A stretch of DNA of 64,000 nucleotides from Whitmania pigra (lineage: Eukaryota; Annelida; Clitellata; Hirudinida; Haemopidae). Location: NCBI GenBank assembly GCA_021613335.1, contig JAJTWR010000446.1:62001-126000 (forward strand), in the 5' to 3' direction. Numbering within the stretch: position 1 is the first letter of the stretch; every line of letters starts with the position of its first letter. The position numbers were made by a program, and so were the translations under genes. Shown in pieces: positions 11,774 to 22,744 of the stretch. The notes under the pieces are model-generated. The model did no database searches. It was not told where the DNA came from and saw only the letters and a program-made list of their open reading frames with translations.

Positions 11774-12922
11774 TCACATGTTACGGGCGCGTTTGTGGAT
11801 TGGATGTTGGAAGTCATTCCTCTTTCTTTTGTTATTTCTCGAACAGGAATTATTCTCATTCGATGTCTGCCAATCATCCTCCCCTCTTGCGTGATTGAAT
11901 CTCCCCTTACCAGCAGGGTACAGTTCATAGTGACTGTAGTCCATCCAATCATTGTAATCATCGTAGCCTCTGCTGTTGAAGGATGAGGTATAGTGAGAAC
12001 GTCCATTCTTATCAGGCACATTGTTATCCGCTCTTCTACTGACATGTCCAGAATTACCTGGCGAATCACATCTTCTGTTGGAGTCAACGTACTTTGAATT
12101 TAAATGACCCTGTAGTTTTAAGCTCTCAGTTCTTCGTTCGTTTTCTCTGCTTATGATTGCAGAGTATGGAGATGTACGATGTATCTTTTTCTTGTGCATT
12201 ATTTTCTTTTCTTTTGGCTTCTTATCAGGGCTTTCATTTTTCAGGGATTCTTTTGCCTTTTCTTTGGAATCACACTCCATTTGACAATGAGGCTTCTCAA
12301 TTGATATATCCTTTTGAGGGGGTAGAATTACCAATGAAGCATTTTTCTGTGAAGTCACCTCAGGAGGAACGGAAAGATGGCTCGCAAGGAGCTGAGCGTT
12401 GGCAGATTCAACTTGCTTTTTGACAACTGGATAGGGAAGTTTAATAACCTTGCTCAGCTCTCTCCTCCTTTCACAGTATTTCAACCAAGTAGTTTCATTG
12501 AATCCGAAGTTGAAATGGTGATTCGTGAGACTGCTGTCATTGATCCATGGTTTGTCCTCATCCTTGAGTGATTTTAGCACGTTTTCGACCACATCCAAAT
12601 AATTGATTCTTTTCTTTTCGACGTTCTCTTCGACTGAAATGTATCCCTCAACCGAAGTACTATTTCCCAATTCTACCATTTCATCTGGTACGTTTCCACT
12701 ACTTGATGAATCCACTAATTGATTCGAATCTGCATTCAAAGTCTGAATTGATACTACACTGACATCGTGGTTATTTTTAGAAGTCTGCACTTCACTTAGA
12801 TCTGCATTTTCATTCATTAGCTCGTAATTCGGAAAATCAACTTCACATAAAAACACATTGAAGTTGATTTCTGACGAAGACGAGTGATTTCTCGTTCTTA
12901 ATTTCCGAGATTGTTTGGGCAT
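11774..12922 (-). CDS. Fip1-like pre-mRNA 3'-end processing factor, copy B (intronless)
   Basis: A single uninterrupted frame of 382 residues and a diverged paralogue of copy A. The Fip1 signature is at about residues 120-150: EDKPWINDSSLTNHHFNFGF, then TTWLKYC and a basic run. Compared with copy A the spacer between the KPW and FNFGF elements is changed and the conserved Tyr is lost. The N-terminus is acidic and Ser-rich. The C-terminal part is Arg/Asp/Asn-rich with an RRADN and RSHYTSS region and ends in a basic KRKRNDFQHP tail. A candidate minus-strand poly(A) signal lies near 11680. The intact frame over 1.1 kb suggests the copy is still under selection, but whether it works in the cleavage and polyadenylation machinery is inference. 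Confidence 0.78.
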   Translation of the reverse strand: MPKQSRKLRTRNHSSSSEINFNVFLCEVDFPNYELMNENADLSEVQTSKNNHDVSVVSIQTLNADSNQLVDSSSSGNVPDEMVELGNSTSVEGYISVEENVEKKRINYLDVVENVLKSLKDEDKPWINDSSLTNHHFNFGFNETTWLKYCERRRELSKVIKLPYPVVKKQVESANAQLLASHLSVPPEVTSQKNASLVILPPQKDISIEKPHCQMECDSKEKAKESLKNESPDKKPKEKKIMHKKKIHRTSPYSAIISRENERRTESLKLQGHLNSKYVDSNRRCDSPGNSGHVSRRADNNVPDKNGRSHYTSSFNSRGYDDYNDWMDYSHYELYPAGKGRFNHARGEDDWQTSNENNSCSRNNKRKRNDFQHPIHKRARNM

Positions 12923-13893
12923 TTTTTGATGAAAGAAATCTAACTTTCTGCTAACAATTATTAGATAGTTTGATTACCAAAAGAACTGATTTAATCAAAC
13001 ACTAATTATTAGACTGGATGGTCATTGAAATTACCGAGCTACTCACGTAGGCGCCAAAAGATTCTGAATATAATATTTGATTATTTTTTAATTAAACTAA
13101 TTAATTAATTTTCGTAAAAAAAATATGACATGATGAATAATAATTTCAACAATCCTTAATTATGTAGAAATTAAATATAAAAATGGTGAAAAAAGCATAA
13201 AGATGTGTTCTATTATTATTTATATTTATTTTTGTCATTATGTTATGTATCTTAAAAACAATTAAACTTCAGATCCGAGTCACTAGAACTTTGGGCCTAA
13301 TTGCTAGTATTATTGAAAAATTACCTTCTAAATGCACTAGATGTCGCTAGAATAATTGGGCCTAATTATAGATGCACGAAAGCGGCCTGCATGCATCGCA
13401 TGCACCTGCGCTCTAAAAAAAACCTTCCTCTATGCGCCCGCGGCTTAATCGGATCATTTCTCTGTGGGCTCTCGACCTGTTCACATCGTTCTCTCCGCGT
13501 AGACGCATTCGCATAGTTAATTCTCCGCAAAAATGTCATTTCACCCATCGTCGGCCGGAAAAGGAATCGCGACTCCAAAATTGCGATGCAAGTATCATTC
13601 CAATCTAGAACCATTGAAATAAACCTGGGGCCCCTGAAACTTGAAAGCTTCCGAGTGAGTTCATTGAGCAACTATTCAATTATCAGAGCTAAACAACCGG
13701 GGTGAGACTCTGAGCTTGTGGCGTCTTTAATCTTCATTGTCGAACTCTTCAACCCTTCTACGCTCTTAAGCTCTAATCAAGCGCCACAAGCTTCGTTTCA
13801 AAGATTCCGTCAACTAGAAATGAGTTATTCATAAAAACATCCGCAAGAATTTACCAATTTTTGACCCTCCCCCCCTTGTCCGATTTCGGTGTA
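12923..13893. other. Intergenic; a short repeated motif, no gene
   Basis: The sequence TTGGGCCTAATT occurs twice, near 13291 and 13348. The open frames between 13300 and 13670 overlap on opposite strands and have no family resemblance. Confidence 0.35.
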
Positions 13894-13901
13894 TCCCCTA
13901 C

Positions 13902-14341
13902 CAGAGGCGTAGCCTGGGTATTTTGCGCCCGGGGGCAAACTATAGAAATGGCGCCCTTTTCCTTGTCTATATATTTAATTTTACTGTATTACACTAAATT
14001 TGAAATTAAAATAAAAATCAAATTTTAATGGCACAAGGCATCCATTTAAAAGTGAAAAAACGTTCTACAAATAGTAACGCATGCTTCACCCAATCAGTCA
14101 CAGTCTAAGATGATTTACATGCTTAGTAGTCTAATACTGTCTAAAATAGATTTATTTTTCTTGATTTAACAGTTGCAAACTGATCAATAACGTCATCAAA
14201 GTCTGTTTTATCAAGCGTTTCTCTTTCTATACTAAGAAGAGCAAGATCACTGAGACGATCCTGTCCCATTGATGCATTAAGCCTTATCTTGGCACCCGGG
14301 GACATATGTACCCCCGCTCCCCCCCCTTAGCTACGCCTCTG
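13902..14341. mobile_element. hAT-type MITE with perfect 8-bp target duplication
   Basis: Both ends carry the inverted repeat CAGAGGCGTAGC (left 13902-13913, right as its reverse complement ending at 14341). The flanks are identical octamers TCCCCTAC at 13894-13901 and 14342-14349. An 8-bp duplication with CAG-starting ends defines the hAT superfamily. The 440-bp element is internally deleted but keeps the 3' end of a transposase on the minus strand. The perfect target duplication suggests a fairly young insertion. Confidence 0.88.
14141..14284 (-). pseudogene. C-terminal remnant of a hAT transposase inside the MITE
   Basis: The minus strand reads LNASMGQDRLSDLALLSIER, then about 25 residues ending in SRKINLF and a stop. 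This is the classic extreme C-terminus of the hAT dimerisation domain (MSQERLSxLALLSIE type). Only this tail is left, so the element arose by deletion of an autonomous hAT copy and must depend on another copy for movement. Confidence 0.82.
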
Positions 14342-14349
14342 TCCCCTAC

Positions 14350-15042
14350 CCATCCCGCCCCATTTGTGAACATTAGCATTTTTGCAAGCAAAATGTTGCT
14401 TATAGATTTATATTAATGAATAAGCAATTTTGTTGTTTCAAGGAACAATCCGATCGCAGCTAGTCAGTAAAATTTGTAACCAATAATAAATTTTCTTTGT
14501 TGTTGGTGAACGATTTAGTTCTGTCTATCTAAGATTGTGACAAAAATGTTTGACTTAATTTCATGCATTTTTTGAGGCACATGTTTATTGAGCTCGTTCC
14601 ATAGTTTTTGCAAATTTTTGTAAAAGTAAATAAGAGAATATTAAAATAATGGAAATAAAATCGTTACAAAATAAATTTGCAAAAATTAAAAATTACTTAT
14701 TTAAGAAAGTGCGGATTCCGTAAAAGCAAATATTCAATGGTAATATACTTAACCAATAAATTTATACAATCTTAAAAATTTGTTGATGCCTTCCGGCCAG
14801 GTTTACAACAATATAATAGTAAAAATGTAAACAATAATAATAAAAAAAATGCTGAATATGGTAATTTTTAAATATTATGAATTCTACTAAATGTGTCGTT
14901 TTATATAATTGTTGAATTTTGTTTTTTCTTCAGTCGTTGCAATCGTACAATTGAAACGACCTGTTCTGGTTGCCGTAGTAACGAATGTTTTGGAAGCCAA
15001 GTGTGATTTCTCCTTCGTGTGAATAGTTTACATATTACTGCG
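14350..15042. other. Intergenic; upstream region of the AK5-like gene
   Basis: A+T-rich with no gene seen. The G+C-richer part from about 14930 to 15042 directly precedes the AK5-like start codon and is the likely promoter/5' UTR. Confidence 0.35.
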
Positions 15043-16867
15043 ATGGCAGAAGAAGCCAAGCATTATTTGTACGGAAAGCAGATTGTGAAGCTCTTGAATG
15101 TTGGTAAATGAATTATTAAATGAATTACTAAATGAATAGCAGAGTTCTGTCTTCTGTTGGATTTAATGTTGAATTTAATTATTCCAGTATCTCTTGACTG
15201 GACTCCTGTATAACAAGCCAGACGATTACTTGCTTTACTTAAAAGTTGTTTTAAATGGAATTGAAAGCAATCGAGTTGATGAATTATTATACGACGGGAT
15301 TTTGATACTGAGCGCAATACCAAAGTTGAATTTGACTTCTGTAGCAAAAGAATTTACTTATGTAGCAGATGATGCTGTAGAAGAAAGTTATTTTAACAAA
15401 ATCAAAAAATTGAACAATAAATATTTGTCTTCAACTGAACAAGAAGACTTCGGAAGTTGGAACAGCAAATCCATAAATCCTGTGTTGATTCTCATCTTAG
15501 GTTAAACATTTTAAAGTTACATTCTGCAAATCTTGGAGACTTATAATGTGTATATTCTCAATCCAGTTATATAAATCAATATGATCTAGATATGTAATAT
15601 AACAACCACATCAGTGCCTTCAACTTTCTGTGTAATAAATCTTAGAAAAGGTGAAAATTATGTAATAATTAATTGATAATTAATATTTTACAACAGGCTT
15701 ACCTCACGCTGACCATCTTGCTTATGTTGAAGAGCTTATGTGTTCTTCAAATCGCTTTCAGTATTTTAATTTGAATGTGCTTCTCAAAAATTGTGATCAA
15801 ATGAAAAAAATATTTGGCGGAAAATCAGAATTAATGACATCTGAGAATTTGAGGAAGTACCTTGAGGAACAAACAGAGAATGTAAAAAATATTATTTTTT
15901 ATTTTATCTTCCTTTTGACACCAATAATTTATTTCATGATTACTGACTTGAGTTATTCTAGAAGATAATAAGTAATTTAGTTGTATGATTAATAATAAAC
16001 TAAAAGTTGTTCAATTTGTGATATGCAGATAAATCTGAGGTTCAGAAGTAAGTTATGTACATAAACATCTCAAATTGCACTTATGTCACAACATTTCAAA
16101 CAATTGAAGCAGAAAAGTAGAAATACAATTTATGTTACAGTTGTTAGTTAAAATAACATTTGAAATGATGCAACAAATGCTAATTATATAAATGATTTCA
16201 AGAATGTTGAAATGTATCCTCGTTTTACAGATACTCCACATCATGGAGCATCTTTCAAAAACATTGAGCCAGAACAGACGTGACGAAGTTGATTTTATTT
16301 TCATTGACGGGTTTCCATTGGACAAGAAGATGCTGAAGGCATTTGAAAAAAAGGTTCCATTCATTTGATTTCTTTTAATTAGCTTCATTAATGCGCTAAT
16401 ATGTATTCAATTGATACTCAGTTTATATTTCTTGGTATTGTCATCATGTAAATTATTCAGTGATTCGTGAGCAAATGATTGATTGAGATTTTATTAAACA
16501 GTAAATTCATTGAATCATCAGGTTGGAGAAATTGATGCAGTTCTGTTAGTGGCCGTTAGAGAGGGAGTTCACGTTGGCATGATTGATGATTGTAAGTTGA
16601 GATGATGGTCAAGTGAGGTATGGAGAAAAATGTTTAGAAAATGGTGCAGGTAATCAAGAAAGTGGTGACGATGGTGAAGGTCACAAGAACTCAGATGATC
16701 TCGAGAGAAAGATAAACCAGTTCAAAACTTATGTGGTGCCACTTATTGACTACCTGGACAATGCTGGTAAACTTATCCTACCTGTGGATGTCAAAGTCAG
16801 AGAAAGTTCGTGGCAAGATGTCCGTCACAAAATATTTGAATGCTCTCTGCAACCCAAGAAGAGTTAG
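15043..16867 (+). CDS. AK5-like protein: docking-type N-terminus plus degenerate adenylate kinase domain
   Basis: Six exons in frame: 15043-15099, 15188-15500, 15697-15881, 16231-16353, 16522-16591, 16650-16867; about 321 residues. The start MAEEAKHYLYGKQ and the following IVKLLNYLLTGLLYNKPDD match the RIIa/DPY-30-like dimerisation-docking segment at the N-terminus of vertebrate AK5. An adenylate kinase fold follows, but the P-loop that should read GGPGSGKGT reads GLPHADHLA, so the phosphate-binding Lys and Gly pattern are gone. The later DGYPR motif appears as DGFPL, losing its Arg. A C-terminal segment (ERKINQFKTYVVPLIDYL) aligns with the region after the AK lid. The protein is therefore predicted to lack kinase activity and to act as a scaffold or regulator; this role is inference. 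Exon 1 uses the weak donor gttggt. A true AK1 gene follows on the same strand. Confidence 0.8.
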
Positions 16868-18148
16868 TCATCATTGATGGTGATGATAATGACACTTATA
16901 AAAATAGCAATTTGTAATTAAGTTCAAGGTGGGAGTAGACAGTGATGATAAAGTTTTCAAAATGTTTAACTAAGTAGTTTTAATAATTTATACATAAAAT
17001 TTGTTTTCATTATGCAAGTAGCATTAACAATTTATATGTTAATCTACGTTTTGAAGTTAACTATCATTTTGTGACACCATTTTTCTCATAAATTCTTTGT
17101 TAAGGATGTGAAGAAAACGAAATCAAATTTTTGCGTAAGGTGAGTGATGGGTCCAACAGTTAAGAAATTTTCCACCAAACCTTACTGTTCTGTAATTGTT
17201 AATTTTTATGACTGCAATAATAATTTAAAATTCGGCACAATTAATTACGTTAGAGAGACGCATTAGCTGACACAGACAAATTTTTAGAACTTCACTCTCA
17301 ATAATATTTACAGAAAAATGTTAAGCATTAAGTGGTGTCACGAACATTATTTAATAGTATTCACAGTCATTACAAATGCAAATAATCGAAAATTTAATGA
17401 ATGCTAGAATTTAAGCAAGACTATTTCATTGGGCCATAAGCTTTGCGTAGCCATTCGATTTCCGTCCTAATCATTCAGTTATGAAATGGACTTTAATAAA
17501 ATACACACATACATACCATTCAATTAGCCTCAGCCACGAAAAGGAGTTGAATAACACGCGCCATCTTAAAAGATACAAATCAAGATATTGATCGCAAGTC
17601 CAACGATAAAGTAATGTTCAGTAATAATTAATGTAAGCTAAGTAGTCGTCTTCGTCATCCTCTTTGCGGGCAAATGCACATGGATAAACAGCTGAAAAAA
17701 CTCAATCTCCAATCCTAAACGCACTCAAGTTTTCCTGAATTTGCTGCATAAACAAGTGTTCGCCTTTTGCAGCTGTGCGCTCTCTCCTCAACATCTTTCT
17801 TGCTGGATTCAACCTTAATTTTCCAATATCAAAATGCTATGCTTTACTTTATTTGCTAAATATTTTTGGCGTCATAATGAGATGATGTAAGTCAGCGCCA
17901 TGGAAACGTTGCAAACAATTTTGGAAACTAACGCGAAAGGATCTCAGAGACTAGGACTTATACATGAGGGAATTTTGGGGAATACAGTGATTATATGTTG
18001 CAGGAATATTAATTCTATATAGTGATACCCATCATCAGCGAGCAGTTCGTTCAGAGCAGTGCAAGCTTCAAGTTGCTGATAAGTATTTTTGAGATATTGC
18101 TGAGAAGGAACCTAAGTTCTGACTTTGGAGCGAAACGAAAGCAAATAC
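16868..18148. other. Spacer between the two adenylate kinase genes
   Basis: No open frame of note. The left part should hold the 3' UTR of the AK5-like gene, and the right part leads into the AK1 promoter. No transposon ends or RNA genes were seen. Confidence 0.4.
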
Positions 18149-18157
18149 TATAAAAGG
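18149..18157 (+). promoter_or_regulatory. TATA box of AK1
   Basis: The consensus TATAAAAGG lies about 100 bp before the AK1 start codon. Transcription would begin about 30 bp downstream, near 18180, giving a short 5' UTR. This also argues that AK1 has its own promoter rather than being the 3' part of the AK5-like gene. Confidence 0.5.
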
Positions 18158-18252
18158 AGGCAAACGCATCCTTGCGAGGCTGTTAAAGGTCGAAGCGACA
18201 ATCAATATTTAGGCCGATTGCTTCTGCTGTCGAGATAACAAACTGATACAGT

Positions 18253-19855
18253 ATGCCGGTGAGTGGTTAAGGCTACGGAATGGTTTGCGGATATGATGAT
18301 AGGATTTCGTAATAACAGTAAGCTAATATTGAATCAGCGAGTTATTAGCGTTCTACTCAGATGATTGACTTAATGTAGTTTTATTTGTTAAATGTCGAAA
18401 TAAAATTCCTTTTTTTTCAATTTGTAGCCTGTTCCAGGTGAGAATTTAAGCTGTTTCTCTGTTTTAAACATTGTTCTTTCAACTGGCACCATTAAAAATT
18501 AATTAATTTCCATTGCCAAATTGAAATTTTTATAAATATCTGTGTCAGAACTTGCAAAAGTGAAGATCTATTTTGTCCTTGGTGAGTGAATTGATTGAAA
18601 TCATTATTTCTTTATCTAATTTCTTCATCTTATTTTTTTTTTCTAATGTCAATTACGTCTCAAAATAGGCATTTTTATCATATGGCTAAAATATAATCCA
18701 ATCTTCCACAATCATCCTAAATAATTTTATATTTCAAAATGACATGGCATGAATTAAGCAATAAAAATCATCTTTGTTACTAACATTCACCAACCACACA
18801 AAAATTATTTGCCTATTTGAATCAGGAGGACCAGGCAGTGGCAAAGGCACGCAATGTGACAAGATAGTGGCCAAGTATGGCTTCACTCATCTTTCAACAG
18901 GCGACTTGTTGAGGGATGAAGTTGCATCTGGGTCGGCAAGAGGAAAGCAACTGACTGCCATCATGGAGAAAGGAGAGCTTGTGCCACTAGTTTGTTTAAT
19001 CCACCATTGAATTTATTTTACTGTGGTTTAATGATTATTTATTTGTTGTTTGAAATAGCAGTGTTATTAAATTATTTTTGCTGCTTAAACATTAAACTTA
19101 GCATTATAATCATACAAGAGTAATTATAGTAATATATATCAATAAGAGGTACTAGTGAGTGAACATTTATAGTCAAGGAATAAACATAGTTAGAGGATAA
19201 GATTATTTGTGGTCAGGTATGTTTTATTCAATCATTGAGGTCATACAGGTTGAACTGCATTCCATGATTTACTTAATTTAGCTAATGCTACACAAACATC
19301 TGACATCTGAAATTAAATAACTTAAAATTAACTAAAGACAAATTAATTATCTTAATGCTTGTACTCATTTGCATAATCTTAATAGGAAACAGTCTTGACT
19401 TTGCTGAGAGAAGCTATGATCAAGAAGGCCAAGGATAGCAAAGGTTTCCTCATTGATGGATATCCCAGGGAATTGGATCAAGGAAAGCGATTCGAGGCCG
19501 AAGTGGCTCACGTAGACGGAGTCATTTACTTCCACGTGTCGGACGAAACCATGAAGAAACGACTCCTGAAAAGAGCTGAAACAAGTGGCAGAGTGGATGA
19601 CAATGAGGAAACCATCGTCAAAAGACTCAAAACTTTCCATGATCTCACTCAACCTGTCATAGATCACTACGACAAGCAGCATAAAGTTTTTAAGGTTGGT
19701 ACATCGGTGTAAATTTAAGCATTTGAGGCATTGTTGGATTTGAATGATTGTTAACTACTTTAATCCACCATTTAATTTCTGAATTTCAGGTTGAGGCAGA
19801 AGGCTCTGTTGATGAAATTTTCAAGAAAGTGGAAGGTTTTCTTGATAAGAAATAA
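18253..19855 (+). CDS. AK1: Adenylate kinase 1 (cytosolic, short form)
   Basis: Six exons: 18253-18258, 18428-18437 (a 10-nt microexon), 18549-18581, 18826-18989, 19386-19694, 19790-19855; about 195 residues, the usual length for AK1. It catalyses ATP + AMP to 2 ADP in the cytosol. The P-loop [11 protein letters not shown] is intact, followed by [16 protein letters not shown] (AMP-binding), [24 protein letters not shown] and the short-lid arginines in [14 protein letters not shown]. The short lid marks the AK1 type rather than AK2/AK3. The first exon encodes only Met-Pro, and the microexon and third exon supply the start of the first beta strand. Donors at 18990 (gtttgt) and 19695 (gttggt) are weak but are the only ones that keep frame. 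A poly(A) signal AATAAA lies about 10 bp after the stop. Confidence 0.95.
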
Positions 19856-19899
19856 AAAAGGCAAATAAAGAAAACATCTCCTAATTTCTAAGTTGCAAT

Positions 19900-20881
19900 T
19901 TATTTTTGTAGGTCCCATGTGCTATAGTTTTTATTTCAATTTCGACTTTTATTAATCAATTTTATTTACCCAGTTTACATGAAATAGAAACTTATTTACA
20001 TTAAACGTTTGTCAGTAGAATGGAACTCAAATCATGGTGGTGGTAGTATTGATGATGATGGCTAGGATAGAAAAGCCCAAATCCATGCTTTCCAACAGAG
20101 CTGGGTGGAGTATTATTTAAAGTCAATTGGTATTTCTGGATGGGAAGCATTCTTTAACTTTTTAGCAGATTACACAAAGATGTCTTAAAATTATTTGCAT
20201 TTAGAATAAGTTTATGTTGAGATATTATCTTCTGACATGCTCTAAGGGAAATATACACAAAGGGAGAAAATAGGATGTTTTCCATGTTCCTTCGATTTCC
20301 AAACAGCATTGTCTTTTGGAGGAGAATTCTTATAGCCGTGTGGATTATATATTCTTTATGGTCACCAGAATTACTAACAGATTATTTTATTACGTCTTAT
20401 GTAGTCTTACGTCGGTAATGAACATTAAGTCAACTAAATTCTCCTATTATTATAAGCCAAGAAGTTAAAAAGCTCATTATTACATATTTATTTACATGAG
20501 CTCAACTGCTCAATACCATGTTATTCTGAAACCAAATTACGTAAAGTTTGCCATCTTCTTAGAAGCTGTACCAATGACTCTCTTCATCTTCGGTTGGTCA
20601 ACTACCCTCCCTCGTCTTGCTCCAAATTTGCTCCTTTGAATCCATTAAGTGGTTCGGGTTTGTTCTCGCAGAAAGAATCTATATCGTCCCCACGCAGAAT
20701 AGTAATGCGTTAAATGACAATTACAATTAGATGATATTTAAAGTATCTTATTTATTTCCTGTGCCACGGATGGTGTTTTCAATTTTGGGTAATTTTTCCA
20801 AAATCCGGGTTTCGAATTTTTTCGAATTAAAACCCAGGAGTCCGGGTTTTGTCGGGTTTCGCTGTTCATATATAATCTTAT
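19900..20881. other. Intergenic; no gene
   Basis: No coding signal. A block near 20760-20870 has repeated CCGGGTTT-type words and may belong to the flank of the retrotransposon fragment that follows. Confidence 0.35.
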
Positions 20882-21525
20882 TTGCTAGTAAAAGCTACAG
20901 AAGCTAAAGCAGTTTTATATACCATATGTAGATATACGAAAAAAGTGTCCGATTTCACTGCTCACCTTGGAGGGGAAGATCCTTTTTCATGTCTTGCAAC
21001 GAGACTTACTAAGTATATGCTTGACAATCATTACGTCAACACATCAGTTCAAAATGGTAGTTTACCAGGCGTTCCGGGGTGTATCGATCACACAGCCATG
21101 GTCTGGGAGGGAATCCGTAGAGCCAAGAAGAACGGACTGAGCCTTTACATAGTCTGGCTAGATTTAGCAAATGCTTATGTATCAGTCAACTTATCTGGAA
21201 AACATTAGAGAAGCACCATACGCCAAGACCCGTGATTCAAATCCTCAGTGAGTACTTCACCGGGTTCCGGATAAGATTCTCGATGAAGCATGGATTCCAC
21301 TCCAGGTCGGGAGAGTCATGGAGTGCGCAATCTCTCCATCCCTTTTCGTAAGGGCTATACAGTGCATCCTCAACATATCCGAGGCACAAGCTCCAGGGGA
21401 GTATATTGGAAAAAGTGTTTACATGCCTTCCGTCAAAGCCTTCACGGATGACACCGCCCTTTTTATGAACAGAAAAAGGGTTGTCCAAAAGACTCTGATT
21501 TTCCAGAAGGTGGCTTGGCCTGCCA
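20882..21525 (+). pseudogene. Reverse transcriptase fragment of an RLE-class non-LTR retrotransposon
   Basis: The open part (to 21208) contains TKYMLDNHYVNTSVQNG, LPGVPGCIDHTAMVW and VWLDLANAY, typical of the RT palm in R2/NeSL-related elements of invertebrates, with the first catalytic Asp in LDLANAY. After a frameshift the same strand continues with VIQILSEYFTGFRIRFSMKH, then in another frame AFTDDTALFMNRKR, where the catalytic pair sits in TDD. At least two frameshifts break it. It runs directly into an (ATC)n tract. Confidence 0.75.
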
Positions 21526-21526
21526 C

Positions 21527-21562
21527 CGGGCATCATTATCATCATCATCATCATCGTCGTCG

Positions 21563-21607
<45 letters not shown>

Positions 21608-21639
21608 ATCATCATCATCATCAATCATCATCATCATCA

Positions 21640-21729
<90 letters not shown>

Positions 21730-21756
21730 TATTATTATTATTATTATTATTATCAT
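21527..21756. repeat. (ATC)n / (ATT)n microsatellite
   Basis: About 230 bp of ATC units with a few interruptions (CGT, TCAA) and ending in a block of ATT units. On the minus strand it follows the 3' end of the retrotransposon fragment at 21987, where RLE-class elements often carry a short-repeat tail. It gives rise to meaningless poly-His and poly-Ser frames. Confidence 0.95.
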
Positions 21757-22580
21757 TTATTTACAATCACGGCTTTCCGCCGGAAAACAATGACTCCAGA
21801 TCCCAACAAGGGATCATAGGCAGTCATAAAAATATACATGGTAAATCAGAATTCAAACAAAAGTTAACTCAAGCTCAACAATTCTAGAGTCGTGGTCCAA
21901 TATAAACGAACATAAGACAAATATAAGCAAAGCAACTGTACAAGCAATCATATACAAGAAGGTTATTCAACAAAATTAGATTAGTCTTATTCAAGGACTT
22001 TTCTTAAGATGTGTGCTGTCCCGCACAAAGCAATATTTTGAGTTTCAATAGGCGATGGGTTACCAGGGATGCAATTCAGATAATCTTTAAATTTCTTTGA
22101 CATTGTTCCAAGTGCACCTATAACACCGGGTATCACCTGAGCCCTCACCCCCCACATTCTCTGAATTTCTATCTGTAAGTCCTTGTATTTAGTCAATTTT
22201 TCCACTTCCTTTTGGGCCACATTGGAGTCGTCTGGCACAGCAACATCAATTATCAAGCATGTTCTTTTATGTTTGTCATGATAGATGAGATCCGGCCTGT
22301 TTGCAGGTATTGTCCTATCTGTAATTACTGAGTGATCCCACATTAACACTCTTTGATCTAAATTTGTGACTTTACTTGGTGTGTGCTCATACCATTTGTT
22401 GGTCAATGGATTTCCACATTCTTTGCTGATCTTCCAGTGAATGTACCTGGCAACTCTGTTGTGTCTATCTAAGTATTCCTTGGCAGCCAACGTGCTGCAT
22501 CCAGATATTACATGGCTGATACTTTCAACATGTCGGTGGCACATTCTACATGAACTGTCAGTGTCTTGGTGCAGGATCAT
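21757..22580 (-). mobile_element. 3' end of an RLE-class non-LTR retrotransposon (endonuclease domain)
   Basis: An open frame down to a stop at 21987 encodes the C-terminus of an R2/NeSL-like polyprotein. It starts with the zinc-knuckle CRMCHRHVESISHVISGC (CX2CX8HX4C), then KEYLDRHNRVARYIHWK. The restriction-like endonuclease core follows, with RPDLIYHDK and LIIDVAVPDD holding the acidic catalytic residues, then KYKDLQIEIQRMW and a GTAHILRKVL tail. Below the stop come about 230 bp of 3' UTR and then the microsatellite tail. The coding frame is intact from 22575 down, suggesting recent insertion, but the RT portion is missing (5' truncation). It lies immediately downstream of the beta-catenin stop codon. 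Confidence 0.85.
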
Positions 22581-22744
22581 CTTATTATTATTATTATTAT
22601 TTGTTATGAAAACTTTATCTGAATAACGATATGAAATTCCAATTCTCAAAGAGATTGAGTTTTTTATTGATTTGTCAGTATTGTTAGTTTCTCTATAATT
22701 GCTATTGGAAGCGTTTCTGATTCCCGCATAAAACTTGACTAAAA

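Noticed and set aside
15188..19855. A single AK5 gene covering both adenylate kinase loci
   Set aside because: The first gene has its own stop at 16867, AK1 has its own start codon and a TATA box, and the AK1 N-terminus is complete. A minor fusion transcript remains possible.
21318..21887. Frames rich in His or Ser
   Set aside because: They come from the (ATC)n tract and a broken retrotransposon, not from a gene.
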